A stretch of DNA of 64,000 nt from Austropuccinia psidii (GCA_023105745.1 JALGQZ010000002.1:45064997-45128996), one strand, 5' to 3'; positions 13,141 to 24,785 are shown, counted from the first letter of the stretch. Numbers and translations: made by a program. The notes: generated by a model not told the origin, from the letters alone.

Positions 13141-15180
13141 GAGGAAATCAAAGATCTTTTGGTTTTTCACACCTCTTTCACTATTTATTCACAATAATTC
13201 ATACCATTATTTCAATCTTGCTTGTGATCATTCTACATTGAAAGTGGGGCAATGACTACACAAATTATAAGTTTTATGTCAGATTTCCTGCAGCAGGCTT
13301 ATTTGGGTAAGTCAAAATATTCTTTCTGTGACTAAATAAGTGTAAAAAAAGAGATTGAAAACTTTTTTAAGCTTTAGAGCTTATCAGGAATTTTATAGAA
13401 ATTTGGTCCTTTGTGCTAATTTTAGGGCTAAAAGGTTGGTTGGAGGGCCGAAAAACAGTCCCACAGTTCATTATTGTACAGGCCCTCAAAAGCTGTCGAG
13501 TAACTTTACAATAAAGGCTCCTGAGAGCCTTTTGGAAACCCTGGAACTTCATTTTCAACAGGTTTTGACAAATATGGGAAAATTCTGAAAAATTCCACAT
13601 TTTCCATAATATCTTAATGAATTCCAGATAGTTTACCATTCATGATAGTATATAATTTCTCTGTGAAAATGATGTTCCAAGCTCTGAAGATAAGACTGAA
13701 ATCATTTCTTAGAAGATATCTTCAAAAGCTGATGTTACCACAGTACAATCAGTATTGAAGCTAATCCAACATCTTTTGAAAGCTGAAATTCTCTTACAAA
13801 TGATCAATGAGTAGTGATGGAAAAATTCTACATAGTGTTTTGAAGTGATAGCATGTATCATAGATGTTTGATGAAGTATGGAATTTGATTCAATGCTTGA
13901 GTAATTCCTTAAATTATTTCACCCACCTCAAAACTCATTTTTCAGTCCTCTCAAAGCCCAAATTTTGAAGGGCTGTTTTTAAAAAACGACAAAAATCACA
14001 ATGAACTACAAGGAGGAACCAGTGTTTTGGAGAAAAAACATGAATAAAACCTTTTTCAATTTGTTACTAAGAATATTCAATTGACCTCAAATATAAAAGT
14101 CTGTGTGAAAATGAAAATGAATCACTTTTTTCAGGGATCACATCAGAGATTCAATGGATTCTCAATTGGAAGAGAAGTCATCAATATATACTCATAATAA
14201 ATATTCTTTGGTATCAAACCTTATTTATTGAGAAAGTCTTCAATAATTTCAAACAATCCAAGTTAAATTGATAATTATCTCCCCAAAGATGGCTCTCATT
14301 TTGATTAAGGTAAATAAACACTTTTACCAAAATTAGAAATATTATGTAACTATTTCTCATGTTTTAAGAGGCTGTAGGATATTTGATATCATTCTGAATG
14401 TGCATATTTCTTTAGTCTTTTCATTAATTAATTAATTATATATTTTCCTAATTGTCTTCATTAAATGAATCCCAATTGGAGAAAAAAAAATTAATAGTGT
14501 CTATTACAGCTTGTTATAATTCAATTCTTTCATGTTTTCCTCTGAAATCTACAATTTATGGCCATGCAATTAAAGTAACTCCTAGAGAGTAAATATTCTA
14601 ATTTATTTCTGATTATATCACCCAAAGAAAAAAACTATAATTTAGTATTTTTTTCAAATGAAGGGGAGATTAAGAAGACATTTTTTCTCCCCAGTGTTAC
14701 ATTTGAAGAAACTTTCATCCAGTTTCAACAGTAAAATTGTTGGAATAATGATCTTTAGAGTAAATATCTCCAAGGTTTCAGAGACAGAGAAAATAATCAG
14801 CTTTTATAGTTCCTCCTATCAAAAAATTCATGAGCTTTAAACTCAATTTTTAACATCATTATGGAGATATACATATATCAAGGCAGGTAATAAACATTCA
14901 CTTAAATTTTTATCTGATTCTAATGAGAAAAATCATTTTCAATATGAAGGTATAGCTGTGCGTTCAGGTACTTTTATTAAAGATATTTGATGGATTTCAC
15001 CAATCTTGAGTTACATGAAATTTGGGAATATTCCAGAAATATTTAATGGTTTTTTGAGTGGAAATCTGGTAAAACATCCAGAATTTGTGGGAGTAATCTA
15101 TTAATTTATTCCTTTTAATTCCTGTGGCTGATAAAATTGAGGAAAAACTCCAAGAAATACAATTTCAACGCCAATTAATG
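13141..15180. other. AT-rich spacer
   Basis: No gene recognised. A modest stretch at about 13430-13560 is richer in GC and open on both strands, but I cannot assign it. A short ATTA microsatellite lies near 14425. Confidence 0.4.
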
Positions 15181-15213
15181 TTCAATCTTTGTTCAATCTT
15201 TGTTCAATCTGTG
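15181..15213 (+). repeat. 11-bp tandem repeat, three copies
   Basis: The unit TTCAATCTTTG occurs three times in a row; the third copy differs by one base. Confidence 0.8.
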
Positions 15214-15558
15214 TCCAACCTGAATTCCAAATTCTACACCTGCAGGGCAGTGGTTATTTTTTACTCATAGTGACTGGGCAGTGAAATTATGGGTTTATAG
15301 GAACCTAGGCCACAAGTCTACCTTTTTTAAAATTTATGAACCTGACCCGCAGGTACACCAGGTGTTTTTTTGGCCGTAGTTCTGATTAATAATATTGTTC
15401 TATTTATTCATCTTGGTGATTGAGAAGTGTCAGTTCTGAGAAATGAGCTGGGCTCAAAGGCAGAGAGAAACATCTCAATTGATTTGTCACAATTCAATAT
15501 ATTTCTGCTTTGGATTCATCAGCTTAAAGTGTGAGAACTTGATAATTTACCTTCTAGT

Positions 15559-15942
15559 GTGCGTTTTGGCAAATCAGAAAAGCTCACGCTCGCCCCATTG
15601 GAGGGAAACCAGTGTCTAACTCTGCAGCCAGTCTGGGCACTCTGGGCTCGTGGTGCGCTGCGCTGTGCTAGGCTCTTATTCTCGGGTCTATCAGCCCCGA
15701 CAGGTCTCGGGGAGACCGTACACGGCACCTCCATCAATACAGCCCCTGCCAGGCTGCCAGCTGCCGGCCGCATTCCCGTCTCCCTACTCCGGGTGTTCGC
15801 TGTAAATTCATCTTGCTCTTACTCACACCACCCGACCGTCGAGCGGACTTACAGTAGCCCCAACCCGGGCATTGGACGGCAGCCGTTCGGCTTCTCCACC
15901 GGTCTTGCTACCGTGCTGTCTTCAGCCGAGCCCCCTCGCGGG
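15559..15942 (+). other. GC-rich 5' region of the hAT gene
   Basis: This stretch is much richer in GC and CpG than its surroundings and is open in the hAT frame, but has no in-frame ATG. It is probably 5' leader, promoter or a non-AUG extension of the transposase. No TIR or target duplication could be placed. Confidence 0.45.
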
Positions 15943-18384
15943 ATGGCGTCGATCTCGATACCCGTCGTGGTCAATTCGCCCACCCCTCACCTTCAGCCGA
16001 CCGAACATCGGGTCATTCCCGTCTTGGCCAGGAAATCAGAGGACGAGGATGGCCTTATTCCTGTCTTGCCTAGCAAAGCAGATAGCCATGATGGCTTCAT
16101 CCCGGTTCCTGGTAACAGTACTGCTTCATATCATGACATCAAACCAAATGTAAAGAAGGAGACCGGAAACGTTATTGGCAAGAAACGTGGAAAATCTGAT
16201 GTTTGGGATACTTTTCAGAACCTCAAAGGTGAATTTCATTAGCTTGATTGAGACCTCAAAGATAGCTATCAAGCGAACCTCACGTTGAGCTGACGGAATC
16301 TGGCTTCTGTTCTTAGGTGAGGGTCGAGCAATATGTACTCGCTGTAATAAGGTCATGTCATATCATCCCAATTCAGGCACAAGTGCTCTTCGTCGTCATC
16401 TCAAGGCAGCATGTGGCCGACATTTCTCAAATCCTGACCGGCCCAGGACAGATGGCAGCTCTAATCCTCCTTCGTCTTATCGTCCCCGCCTCTCTCCCCC
16501 TCAAACTGCTCATTACCGTTTCAATCAAGAAACTAGTCAAGATGATCTCGTCCGTTTAGCATTAGCACACAACTCAGTACTCAACTTGATTGATGAACCG
16601 CGCTTTTTGTCGTTTCTCCGCCGTCTTCAACCTCAGTTCAAAGTTCTGGATCAAGTCAAGCTTCAAGAAAAATGTATGAGTGAATTTGGTCGAATGAAGG
16701 CAAAGCTAAAGCAATTCATTGCTAATGAATCATTTAGAGTTTCGTTCACGAGCGATTATTGGATATCTAAACAAGGTCATTCATACATATTTATTGTCGC
16801 ACACTGGATCAATTCAGACTGGGGACCAGAAAGGAGGTTGCTTTGCTTTAAGCCGGTCCCCCCTCTTCTTTCTAGTGAAGACTTGGCCGGTTTAATTTCT
16901 GATGTGCTTGCAGACTGGTCTCTGCAAGATAGAGTAAGCTGTGGTTGATATAGTCTTTCTTGTCATAAATTAGTTAGTCACTGTATTGACCCCCTGAATT
17001 TATTCCCAACATCCATCAGATCACTTCATTTACGATGGACAATACTTCCTCGGGTTGTAGTTTATCCAGTCAAATCAGCAATTTATTTGCGCATAACGAA
17101 CTGGTCGCTTTAATTGGAAAAGACTTACTGCCTACTCGTATCGGTGCATCATTCTTAAAGGTGGCTATTGAAGATGGGCTTTTGAGTGCAATGAGTCTAC
17201 TAGACAAGCTTCGTTGCACTGTTCGAAATCTCCGCTCATCTTCAGTAGTTCAACAGACCTTCAATAAAACAATTCACGATATGAACCTTGTCACAAACTT
17301 TCAACAACCTGTCCTTGATATCACAGGAAGCTGGGATTCGATTTATACCATGCTAGAGTCGACGGTACCGTTTCAAACAGCATTCATTGCAATGCAAGTC
17401 AATAATCCCGACGTTCCAAATATTTCTTTTGAAGAATGGCAAGAACTTCAAAATATCTGTAAATTTCTCAAAGGCTTACGTGAAGGTCAGTTACTAGTTA
17501 AATTTAAAAGGCGGCTTCACTTTTTGGAGTTTTTCTTGCCATCTTAATTGACCAAGCTTCCCTTCTTTTTGATTGGTAATTAGCATTGGCCAGTGCATTT
17601 AGCTCAAAAAGCTTGACATCAAATACAGCCTTTCAAAACTTATGGAAGGTTTATACTTACTTAGAGCAAGAGGCTTCCAACCCCAATAACTTGATTTGTG
17701 AGATATCGAGGCAGATTTACAGTCATTTTGAGAAATATTGGGAAAAATTGTCCATCACTTTAGGAATATTGGCCATATTAGATCCTCGGTTAAAAATTCA
17801 CTTCATCAAATTCTGCTTTGCAAGAGGATCTTCCCCCGATTTCATTGGTTTGACCAAAGTCGTTTTTGTCATGGAACAAAAGTACGTCCCATAGTACATT
17901 AACTTTTTACATCTTGTTAAGCTTAAAGTTTTTTTTCAAACCCAATCTATTGCCAAGACTTCAGGAGCTATTTGAGCAACATTATCGTACTGAGCGCCAA
18001 GGCTTAAATTCCGAATTCGAAACCAAGCCACTGGACTTAGAACCGTTTGAAGCAGAAGAAATGCTAGCATTTGAACGTTCACTGGTCGCATCAATGGAGG
18101 AAAAATACGATAGCGATCTCAGTAGATATCTTGCTCAAGAACCTGAGTTAGGTCAATCCCGAGACTCTAGTTTTGATGTGCTTCATTGGTGGAAGACACA
18201 CGCGCATATTTATCCGGACTTGGCGAAGATGGCTAGGGATGTTTTGTCAATTCAATTAAGCTCAATCGTTTCTGAAGAAACTTGTAATGCTGCTTGTGAA
18301 GTCATTGACAATCCTCGTTGCGAATTATCGCAAGAACTTTTGGAAGGCTTTATGCTTTCGCAAGATTGGCTGAAACGAGATTAA
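15943..18384 (+). CDS. hAT-family transposase, BED finger, five exons, intact
   Basis: My exons are 15943-16228, 16317-16933, 17020-17485, 17584-17881 and 17958-18384. Introns are 88, 86, 98 and 76 nt, all GT-AG, and phases agree throughout, giving 697 residues without a break. The frame stays open back to 15559, but ATG 15943 is the first in-frame ATG. Residues 24-65 are three imperfect 14-residue repeats of the IPVL...DG type. A BED zinc finger follows, with W88, C102, C105, H123 and C128. The RNase H-like core shows FTSDYW (Asp242) and ITSFTMDN (Asp308), the first two acids of the catalytic triad; LDPRLK lies near the end of exon 4. The C-terminal hAT dimerisation region holds HWWK at 632-635, YPDLAKMARDVL and SQDWL. 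The family cuts and pastes DNA. I find no terminal inverted repeats flanking it, so it may be an element with unseen ends or a domesticated gene. Confidence 0.87.
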
Positions 18385-18892
18385 ACTCATGTTTCATATT
18401 TCTCAATTGTGTATGTTTATTGCTTAGCTTTCAATTTATACATCCTTTGTAGTTTGCAGACGGAGTGCCCACGTTGGAATGCTTATCATCGGTCGCGATT
18501 TTTTTACTGGGAAGATGACTATCTGGACGGCTAAATAAAAGATGAGAACAACCCTAGTTGGAACCACCTGCTGAGTTTCCTGCGATAGCCAGATAGTCCA
18601 CAATGTTTGTTTTGAAATGATTTTCAGATGAATCTCACCTTTGACTGAATCTCCCCAATTTATACAACCTCTAGGTAGCTTCCCCTGAGCTACGCAAAAA
18701 AAAAAATCAGTTTGTATTTTCAGTACCACCCAAAAATAGAATGAATTCGTTGGAATCTATGTTTGAATTAAAGCTAGAATAAACAGTGGTGGTTTTGAAA
18801 CATGTATTGATCTATTATAAACGCAATTTATTTACATATATTTTTATTTTCTAATTTGTTTCACTTTGTAAAATGGGTCCTTGAAGCGTGTA
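18385..18892. other. 3' flank of the hAT gene
   Basis: No coding sequence is evident. A 10-bp perfect inverted repeat (GACTATCTGG at 18517-18526 and its complement at 18589-18598) could be a subterminal motif or a hairpin. A hAT 3' TIR was not found. Confidence 0.4.
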
Positions 18893-18925
18893 CAGTGGGG
18901 GGGTGACAAAGCTGTCCGTCCACTT
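18893..18925 (+). repeat. Left terminal inverted repeat of the Tc1/mariner element
   Basis: It starts CAGTGGGG just inside the TA duplication and carries the shared GTGACAAA and GTCCACTT blocks. Confidence 0.8.
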
Positions 18926-19060
18926 TGTCAAAGTCCGTCTAACTTTTTTGTTCTAAAAGTAAGATAAAAAACTCTTTCGAATACTTGGTATTCCTCGCAA
19001 ACTCATCGAGAGTAAAATGACTCAATCAGATGATTCAAAACTCATAAAATTTGTATTCAT

Positions 19061-19800
19061 TCAATTTTTACTTAATTTTTTTATGAACTGACATGAATAA
19101 CCAAAAAAAAACACTAAATTTTGAAACAATTTAATAATAATTTGTAAAATACTACTCCTATGTTTGAGTAAGAGAACAACCATGATGACAGATGAGAAAA
19201 ATAGAGATTCTACCATCTGGTAGGAGCCCCATGTTGAGCTATAACTGCTCATATGATTGGGCATGGAGTTGATTAAGTTGATGAAGTGACTGTTAGACAT
19301 GCTGTTCCATGTAGCCTGTACAGCAAGTTGTGATTCCTGCATGGTTTTTGGGTGGTAATGCTGGTGAACCAGAACTTTCATCTTCTTCCAAGCATTCTTG
19401 ATGGGATTCAAATCTGGCAAAGTTGAAGGCCATTGAAATTTGATAATTCCTTGAGCTTGCTTCTATTGACAAGATAAGAGAGAAGTACTCACTGGTGCAT
19501 TATCTTTTCATAATATCAATTTGGCTCAATCTTGACCCTGGTGTTGATTTCATAATAATTCATAACTTGGTAGTAACCCTGGCTCATAAACAGCTTCCAT
19601 GAAACCTTGAATTGGACATGAGTTGGGGTCCATGATGACAATCTCAGATAGCTCTGGACTACTTGACATTCATATAAGTGTCACTTACCCTGAGTTCTCC
19701 AAATGCATGTTGGAGTGGGGTTTTTTCCAATTGAAAACTTGATTCATTGGGTCAAATAAGTCTTTTCCAATCTTTAATGGTCTAATGCAAAGGCCAACCT
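19061..19800 (-). pseudogene. Tc1/mariner transposase relic
   Basis: In the minus direction, a fragment near the DES-type motif (about 19760) is followed by KDNAP (second catalytic Asp, about 19500), then WPSTLPDLNPIKNAWKKMK, the signature of the DD34E transposase with its catalytic Glu position occupied by Lys (PIKN where PIEN is usual). The frame is broken by several stops and shifts between these motifs. The N-terminal DNA-binding half is not recognisable. It cannot encode an active enzyme. Confidence 0.75.
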
Positions 19801-20378
19801 CTAATCAAACTGATGAGGTCATAAATACACTTTGACAATGGAAATTCATCAAAAGATGCCTTCTTTCTGGAGAATTGTTTGATCATTTTTAAAGAGAATT
19901 CTTTAGTGATTGTGTTGGTTATTTTTATCAAGTTTTATAGAAAATGCAATTGAGTGACTCTCTTAAGTTTCTGAATGTTTTATTTATTCAGAATTGGATT
20001 CCTTCCAGCCCTGGGTAAGTTTTGCACCATTCTGAAATTATTATAATTAGTGATTATATATTCAACTGATGTTTTCAAAAATTGTTATTCTCACTGATTT
20101 AACAAAAATATAATCCAGATTCTTTCATTTGCAAAATCTTTGCTAGACTTCAAATTCATTTTTCAAAATATGAGCCATTATTTCAAAAAAAGAAAATAAC
20201 ATTTCACCTCACAAAGAAGGTTCTTGTGAGTTGGAAAAACATCAAAAATGATTGAAAAAGGTTAAAAAAACCATAGAAATGAAAAAAGTGTGATCTCAAA
20301 GAAAAGGAATATATTACTAAAAGAAGGTATTTAGTATTTAAAAAATGAATAAAATCAAGTTGGATTTTTTGTGGGGTG

Positions 20379-20413
20379 AAGTGGACACACAGTTTTGTCA
20401 CCCAAATGCACAG
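20379..20413 (-). repeat. Right terminal inverted repeat of the Tc1/mariner element
   Basis: On the minus strand it starts CTGTGCATTT and then matches the left TIR, with a 2-nt length difference in the outer part. Confidence 0.8.
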
Positions 20414-20629
20414 TAAGTCTAAGGGGATGAATGATGGCTAAAATACTGTGAAAGAACTGCTTTTGTTTTATTACTTTCTTCTTGATAGTTTGACTGTAAC
20501 AGGAACCCAATAGTTGAGATTAAATTATTTTGGCTAGATAAATTTAGAAGTAGTTTCTAGAAGGGAGTTTATAGGATTCCACTAAGCTGGTCATTTCACA
20601 ACAATTTATTTTTTCTAAGTGTCTAAGGG
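20414..20629. other. Spacer between the mariner element and element B
   Basis: Short AT-rich sequence with no feature. The five bases before element B are AAGGG. Confidence 0.5.
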
Positions 20630-22435
20630 TGTGAGCCTTAGAGGTATTTTCAGATACCCAAAAGACCACAAATGATGAAACAATATACAATTATAAATAA
20701 AATAAATTTATTTATATTATCAAAATAAAAATTAAAATATAAATATAAGTTTATACACAAAAATGAAAATTCAACTATGATTTAAAGATGAAATCACATT
20801 GAAATTTGTATTTGTGAAAACACATTTTTACTTGAAAAAATTAAGTAAAAATGAATTTTAAACAAAAATACCAAAATTGAAATATTTTTGGAAAAAATTT
20901 GAATAAAAATTATCATAACTTTTTATGCAAAAAATAAACATATGAAAATTATTTCACCATTGGACTCCTCATAAAAAATAAGGTGGGGTCACCTCTGGGT
21001 AAAATTTCTGTAACTCAACTCTAAATAAGCTTAAATTGAGTTTTTAGTATTTTCTGTACAAAAGTTGAAAATCCTCAAAGCCTTAATTGAATTCACAACA
21101 CATGTGGTGTTAACCATCAATTTTTGTGTTCAAATTGAGGTGTGGTTAGTCATTTAGAATTTATGAGGCTTTGAAGTGATTTCAATTGAAATGTCAAAAT
21201 GTGCATGTGTATTACATAAGTGAACTTTAATTTACATATGAGGTGTCAATTATTAGAGTTGTGTACTGTAAAACCTTGATTGAATCACATATGTAAATTA
21301 TAAGTATAATACATGATGAGGAATTAAGAGGAAAAAAATAAATTGGAAAGATTGATTCTGGGGGAAAAGGAATCTTGGCTCCAAGGGAGAGCCAGACCCC
21401 CGGATTTCTTGCTGACAGGAATGAGATGTCAAAAACCATGAAAAATTTCATCACTTTTGGCCTGAAATTGAGTCACAGGGTCTGTGTCTCAATTGATGAT
21501 GAGGTTTTGATACCAACCAGGGCATTTTTAGCTGTTTACAAGTGGGTAAAACTACCCTTAAGATAAAAAAAACATTGTAAAAGTGGTTTTAACTGGTCTT
21601 TACATCTCTTACACACATTCTGACATGTTTTGAAGGCTTAAAACCAGGTATTACTATAGCAATGGCTGATTTAAGGGTCCAAAATGGCTGAAAATAGCAA
21701 AAAAATGATTAAAACCAGCCTTCCTTTGGTCTAAACCAGGGTTTGATGATTCCATAATTAGATTTTCTGTTGTCATAGTGTTTTCCATGACTGACAAGAG
21801 CAAATTTTACTTTTGGAGTAAGAGAATTGATGGCTATAAAAGAATGTCTTCTTTGCCCAACTTTTCTCTTCATGTTGAAATCTCTTTCTTTTATAATTAG
21901 CTTAAACACTGTTAAACAAATAAATAAAAGATTACAACCACCCTTTTTAAGAATTTTTAACCTTTTAACCACAAGAAAAAATTATTATAATCATTTTTAC
22001 CCCTTGAATCATCCCATAAGTGAATTCAAGCATCTTACATCACTATTAACTTTGTCACTTTGTTTCCAAATTCACTCTGGTCACTTTTGGGTGTGTTTTC
22101 TCTTTAATATTCTTTTTAAAGACTTTGTTCTTCAATTAATTGCTTTCAGTTCTTTGCTCAATTAATTCCAATTGAAATTGCTCTTGAAGAAATTTCTTTT
22201 GTAGCCTTAAATATCTCTTGTAGAGTATTTTTGGATAAATTTTTATTGTTGGTAAAACAATAAATCTTGAGAATATTATTGCTTTATACTTATAAAGCTA
22301 AAAACAATAAAATTAGTTTGTTTTCTCATAAAAATCTCTTTTCATACTATTTCTAATCAATTTTTACCTTGAAAAAAATTTGATGACAGGAATTGTACTT
22401 GATTTTTAATCAAATTTTCATATCCACACCTTACA
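20630..22435 (+). repeat. 5' LTR of element B, family 1
   Basis: 1806 bp, from TGTGAGCCTTAGAGG to CACACCTTACA. It matches 45251-47075, the split copy 32365-36085, 39823-41629, and 53705-55491 on the other strand. A G5 tract lies near 21359, and a TGAGTCA-containing dyad at 21466-21494. Confidence 0.92.
21466..21494. promoter_or_regulatory. TGAGTCA dyad in LTR family 1 (B 5' copy)
   Basis: The left arm is AATTGAGTCACAG, and the right arm is its near-perfect complement after three bases. The core TGAGTCA is the known site of Gcn4/AP-1-type bZIP factors. Equivalent sites lie at 33188-33216, 40639-40667, 46086-46114 and 54631-54659; the last is a perfect 13+3+13 dyad. Confidence 0.55.
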
Positions 22436-22455
22436 TTTGGGGGCCAAGACATGAT
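22436..22455 (+). other. Primer-binding site candidate of element B
   Basis: TTTGGGGGCC follows the LTR directly. The same TGGGGGCC, then CATGAT, follows the 5' LTRs of C and D. TGG fits pairing with a tRNA CCA end. I cannot name the tRNA. Confidence 0.55.
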
Positions 22456-22671
22456 ATTTTACCTGTGAAATATATTTTTACTCTTTTTAAATCCCTTTTG
22501 TTATATTGAAAAATTCAAAAAACCCATAAAAAATAGTTATAATTCAAAAATTTCATAAAAAATAAAGCTTTTTGATATTATAAGTGAGGCTTTATCTTTC
22601 ATTTCTCTTTTGAAAGATCCTTTTTTTTACTTGAATAATTGCTTTTTTCATTAATGTTAATGTCTGAAAAA

Positions 22672-22858
22672 ATGGTAAGACAAGGAAATATTGAAACTGC
22701 ATCAAAAGCTACTAGCATTATTCCTGCCAGTACGGCCAATTCTGACTATAATAGCACAGTTATTATAACCCAGAACAATCAACCAGAGCCAATTTATTCT
22801 GAATTAATTAGCTTGGACATAAGAAGTACCCTTCAAAAGGCAATGAATTTGGCCAATA
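22672..22858 (+). pseudogene. Gag leader exon candidate of element B
   Basis: An ATG-started frame begins MVRQGNIETAS and ends LQKAMNLANS. Element D has the same frame in the same place (MVRQENIETAS..., 63527-63341). In both, the frame meets a GT donor (GTAAGT here) 69-70 nt before an AG, and splicing would join it in phase to the gag frame reading KASY/RASY. It could be exon 1 of gag or an upstream ORF. Here the downstream gag is broken, so this copy is dead. Confidence 0.5.
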
Positions 22859-22927
22859 GTAAGTTTTTGACCTAAAATTACTATTTTTAAGCTTTTGAAT
22901 CATACAATATGATTTAAACCAGATCAG

Positions 22928-24785
22928 AAGCCAGCTATAAACCCTCAATCAGCGCCCAAAAAGGTTATAGACCTGATTATGGCAGACGCCCATCAGTTAA
23001 ATAAGGACAAGGGTCAGTGAATGGATCACAAATTGACAAATTATGCCATTCTGAAGCTTATAATACTCTTTTACCTTAAAACAGAGCTGACACCGCCACA
23101 AGAAGCCTCAGTGGACATATAAAAAGCCAGCCAGAAGGCCTACAACAATGCATTGCAGCACAAAGAGTACCAGATACTTGCAGATATGTGGAAAAACTGA
23201 ATGAATTCCTACCTGACTGTGATAAAATTCTTGGGACATCCCAACAATTTCAAGTTACTCAATGGATGGCATCCATTGGTGGAAAAGAAAAACATGATGC
23301 TTTTAACAGCAGAATGCAGGAAAAAAAGCCCTCCACCACCCAAGCAAGTGCTTAAAACAGCCCCAGTAGCCAGCAGAAGCAATTTCAATGTTAAAAAGCA
23401 GCCACAAGCTCAGAACAAGAGAAAAGGCAAATCACCAGCCACAAAGCCTTACAGCCAGGGCTACAGAATCCCAAAGATTCAGCAGGATGCCATGGAAAAT
23501 GTATTTCAGATGGCCAGAACAATGATGGAATTGCATAAAAAGGAGGAATCCAGATTAAAATATCAGAAATGATTTCTGATATTCTAGATTGCATTCCAAA
23601 CTTGTATATAGCTATAAATGACATGAAAATTCATATTTCTGATATAAATTCATCAACTTGTAACAATCTTAAGACAAATAAGTTAAGTCTGAGCCAAATA
23701 AATGAGACACTTATGTGTTTTTAACAAGTTTTAAGAGCAATTAAAATTTCCAATAATGACAATTCATTTGGAAATAAGTTAAATGAACAATCTGCAATTA
23801 TTAAAGAATTAACAGACAAAAACTCTAAATTCAATATTGATGACATAATTGAAACAACAATAAAACAAGGCGTAAATATTATCAAACAAGATAATAAGAA
23901 AGTGTTTGATGATATTGCAAATTCATTTAGTGAAGTAAAGACATATAAAATTGCCTTGAAAAAGTATTTTTACACCTCACAACAGGAAGTATTGAGATTA
24001 ACAATGAAATTGAATCAAGTCACTTCTGATCACACTAGACAGACAGAATTATGGAAAGAATGAACAAATAATTAAGATATGTATAAAATTGAAGTAATAA
24101 ATTTGATACAAACCTTCCAAGATGAGTTCAGAAATTCTCAAAGGTGTAGCAACAGTAAAATGAATGATATTGAACAATTACTGCACACCTTACCTAGAAA
24201 TTCTACACCTCTGAATCAAAATGAGGGTACAGGAATTTCCAATCCACAAGTATTGGAAGTTGAGAATTAACAGCTAAAAATGAATTTTCCACTTCTTTTC
24301 ATAACTTGGAACCATCAATGGGCAAAGAAATATTGAAAGAAGTACCAAAACTTAAAGAATGGCCTCACTTCCATGGTGAAGGAGAGTATGACCATATGGA
24401 ATTCATAAGAGGTATTGAAATGATTAAAAAACATTTTCAATTACCTGACATATTGGTAACAGCAAGATTTAACACCTTGTTTACCAGATAAGCCCACAGA
24501 TGGTATATAAAATTGAGACAAGCACATGGACACCAAAGTTGGACTTGGTGGAAAACCCAAATGATCAAAAAATGGGCCAATGATTCTTGGAGATTTAAAG
24601 TTGAAACAGCCTTTGAATATGCTAAATTTACTGCTGACAAAGACAAAGCTTTACCATGGTTTTTCCAACAAAAAGATAGATTAACAGCATTATATCCTGA
24701 CATATCAGAATTTATGATACACGGAAAAATTCTAAGACAATGTGGAGAGAATGCTGTAAAAAGCAGGACTACTGAACAATCTTAA
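22928..24785 (+). pseudogene. Gag of element B
   Basis: Fragments in several frames match gag of element D: a Gln/Ser/Lys-rich start with PYSQGYRIPK, then a long Asn/Lys/Ile-rich region probably forming coiled coils (DIIETTIKQGVNII), then PKLKEWPHFHGEGEYDHMEF and HQSWTWWKTQMIKKWAND. Frameshifts and stops occur throughout, for example near 22975, 23572, 24064 and 24492. Gag would form the particle shell and bind the RNA. It lies between the LTR leader and the protease region. Confidence 0.8.

Larger units (their letters stand above)
18893..20413 (-). mobile_element. Tc1/mariner DNA transposon, defective
   Basis: The left end begins CAGTGGGG after a TA (18891-18892). The right end, read inward on the minus strand, begins CTGTGCATTT after the other TA (20414-20415). 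Both ends then share GTGACAAA, CTGT and GTCCACTT, with three mismatches over 23 bases. TA duplication and a DD34E-like relic inside identify Tc1/mariner. The element is 1521 bp. It sits between the hAT gene and element B. Confidence 0.85.

Noticed and set aside
13355..13639. GC-richer stretch open on both strands
   Set aside because: No recognisable product and no repeat ends; too short to call.
15559..15942. Extension of the hAT protein to 15559
   Set aside because: The frame is open but starts with GTG and has no ATG before 15943.
15243..18800. CAGTGG copies at 15246 and 18786 as hAT TIRs
   Set aside because: Both are in the same orientation and no 8-bp duplication accompanies them.
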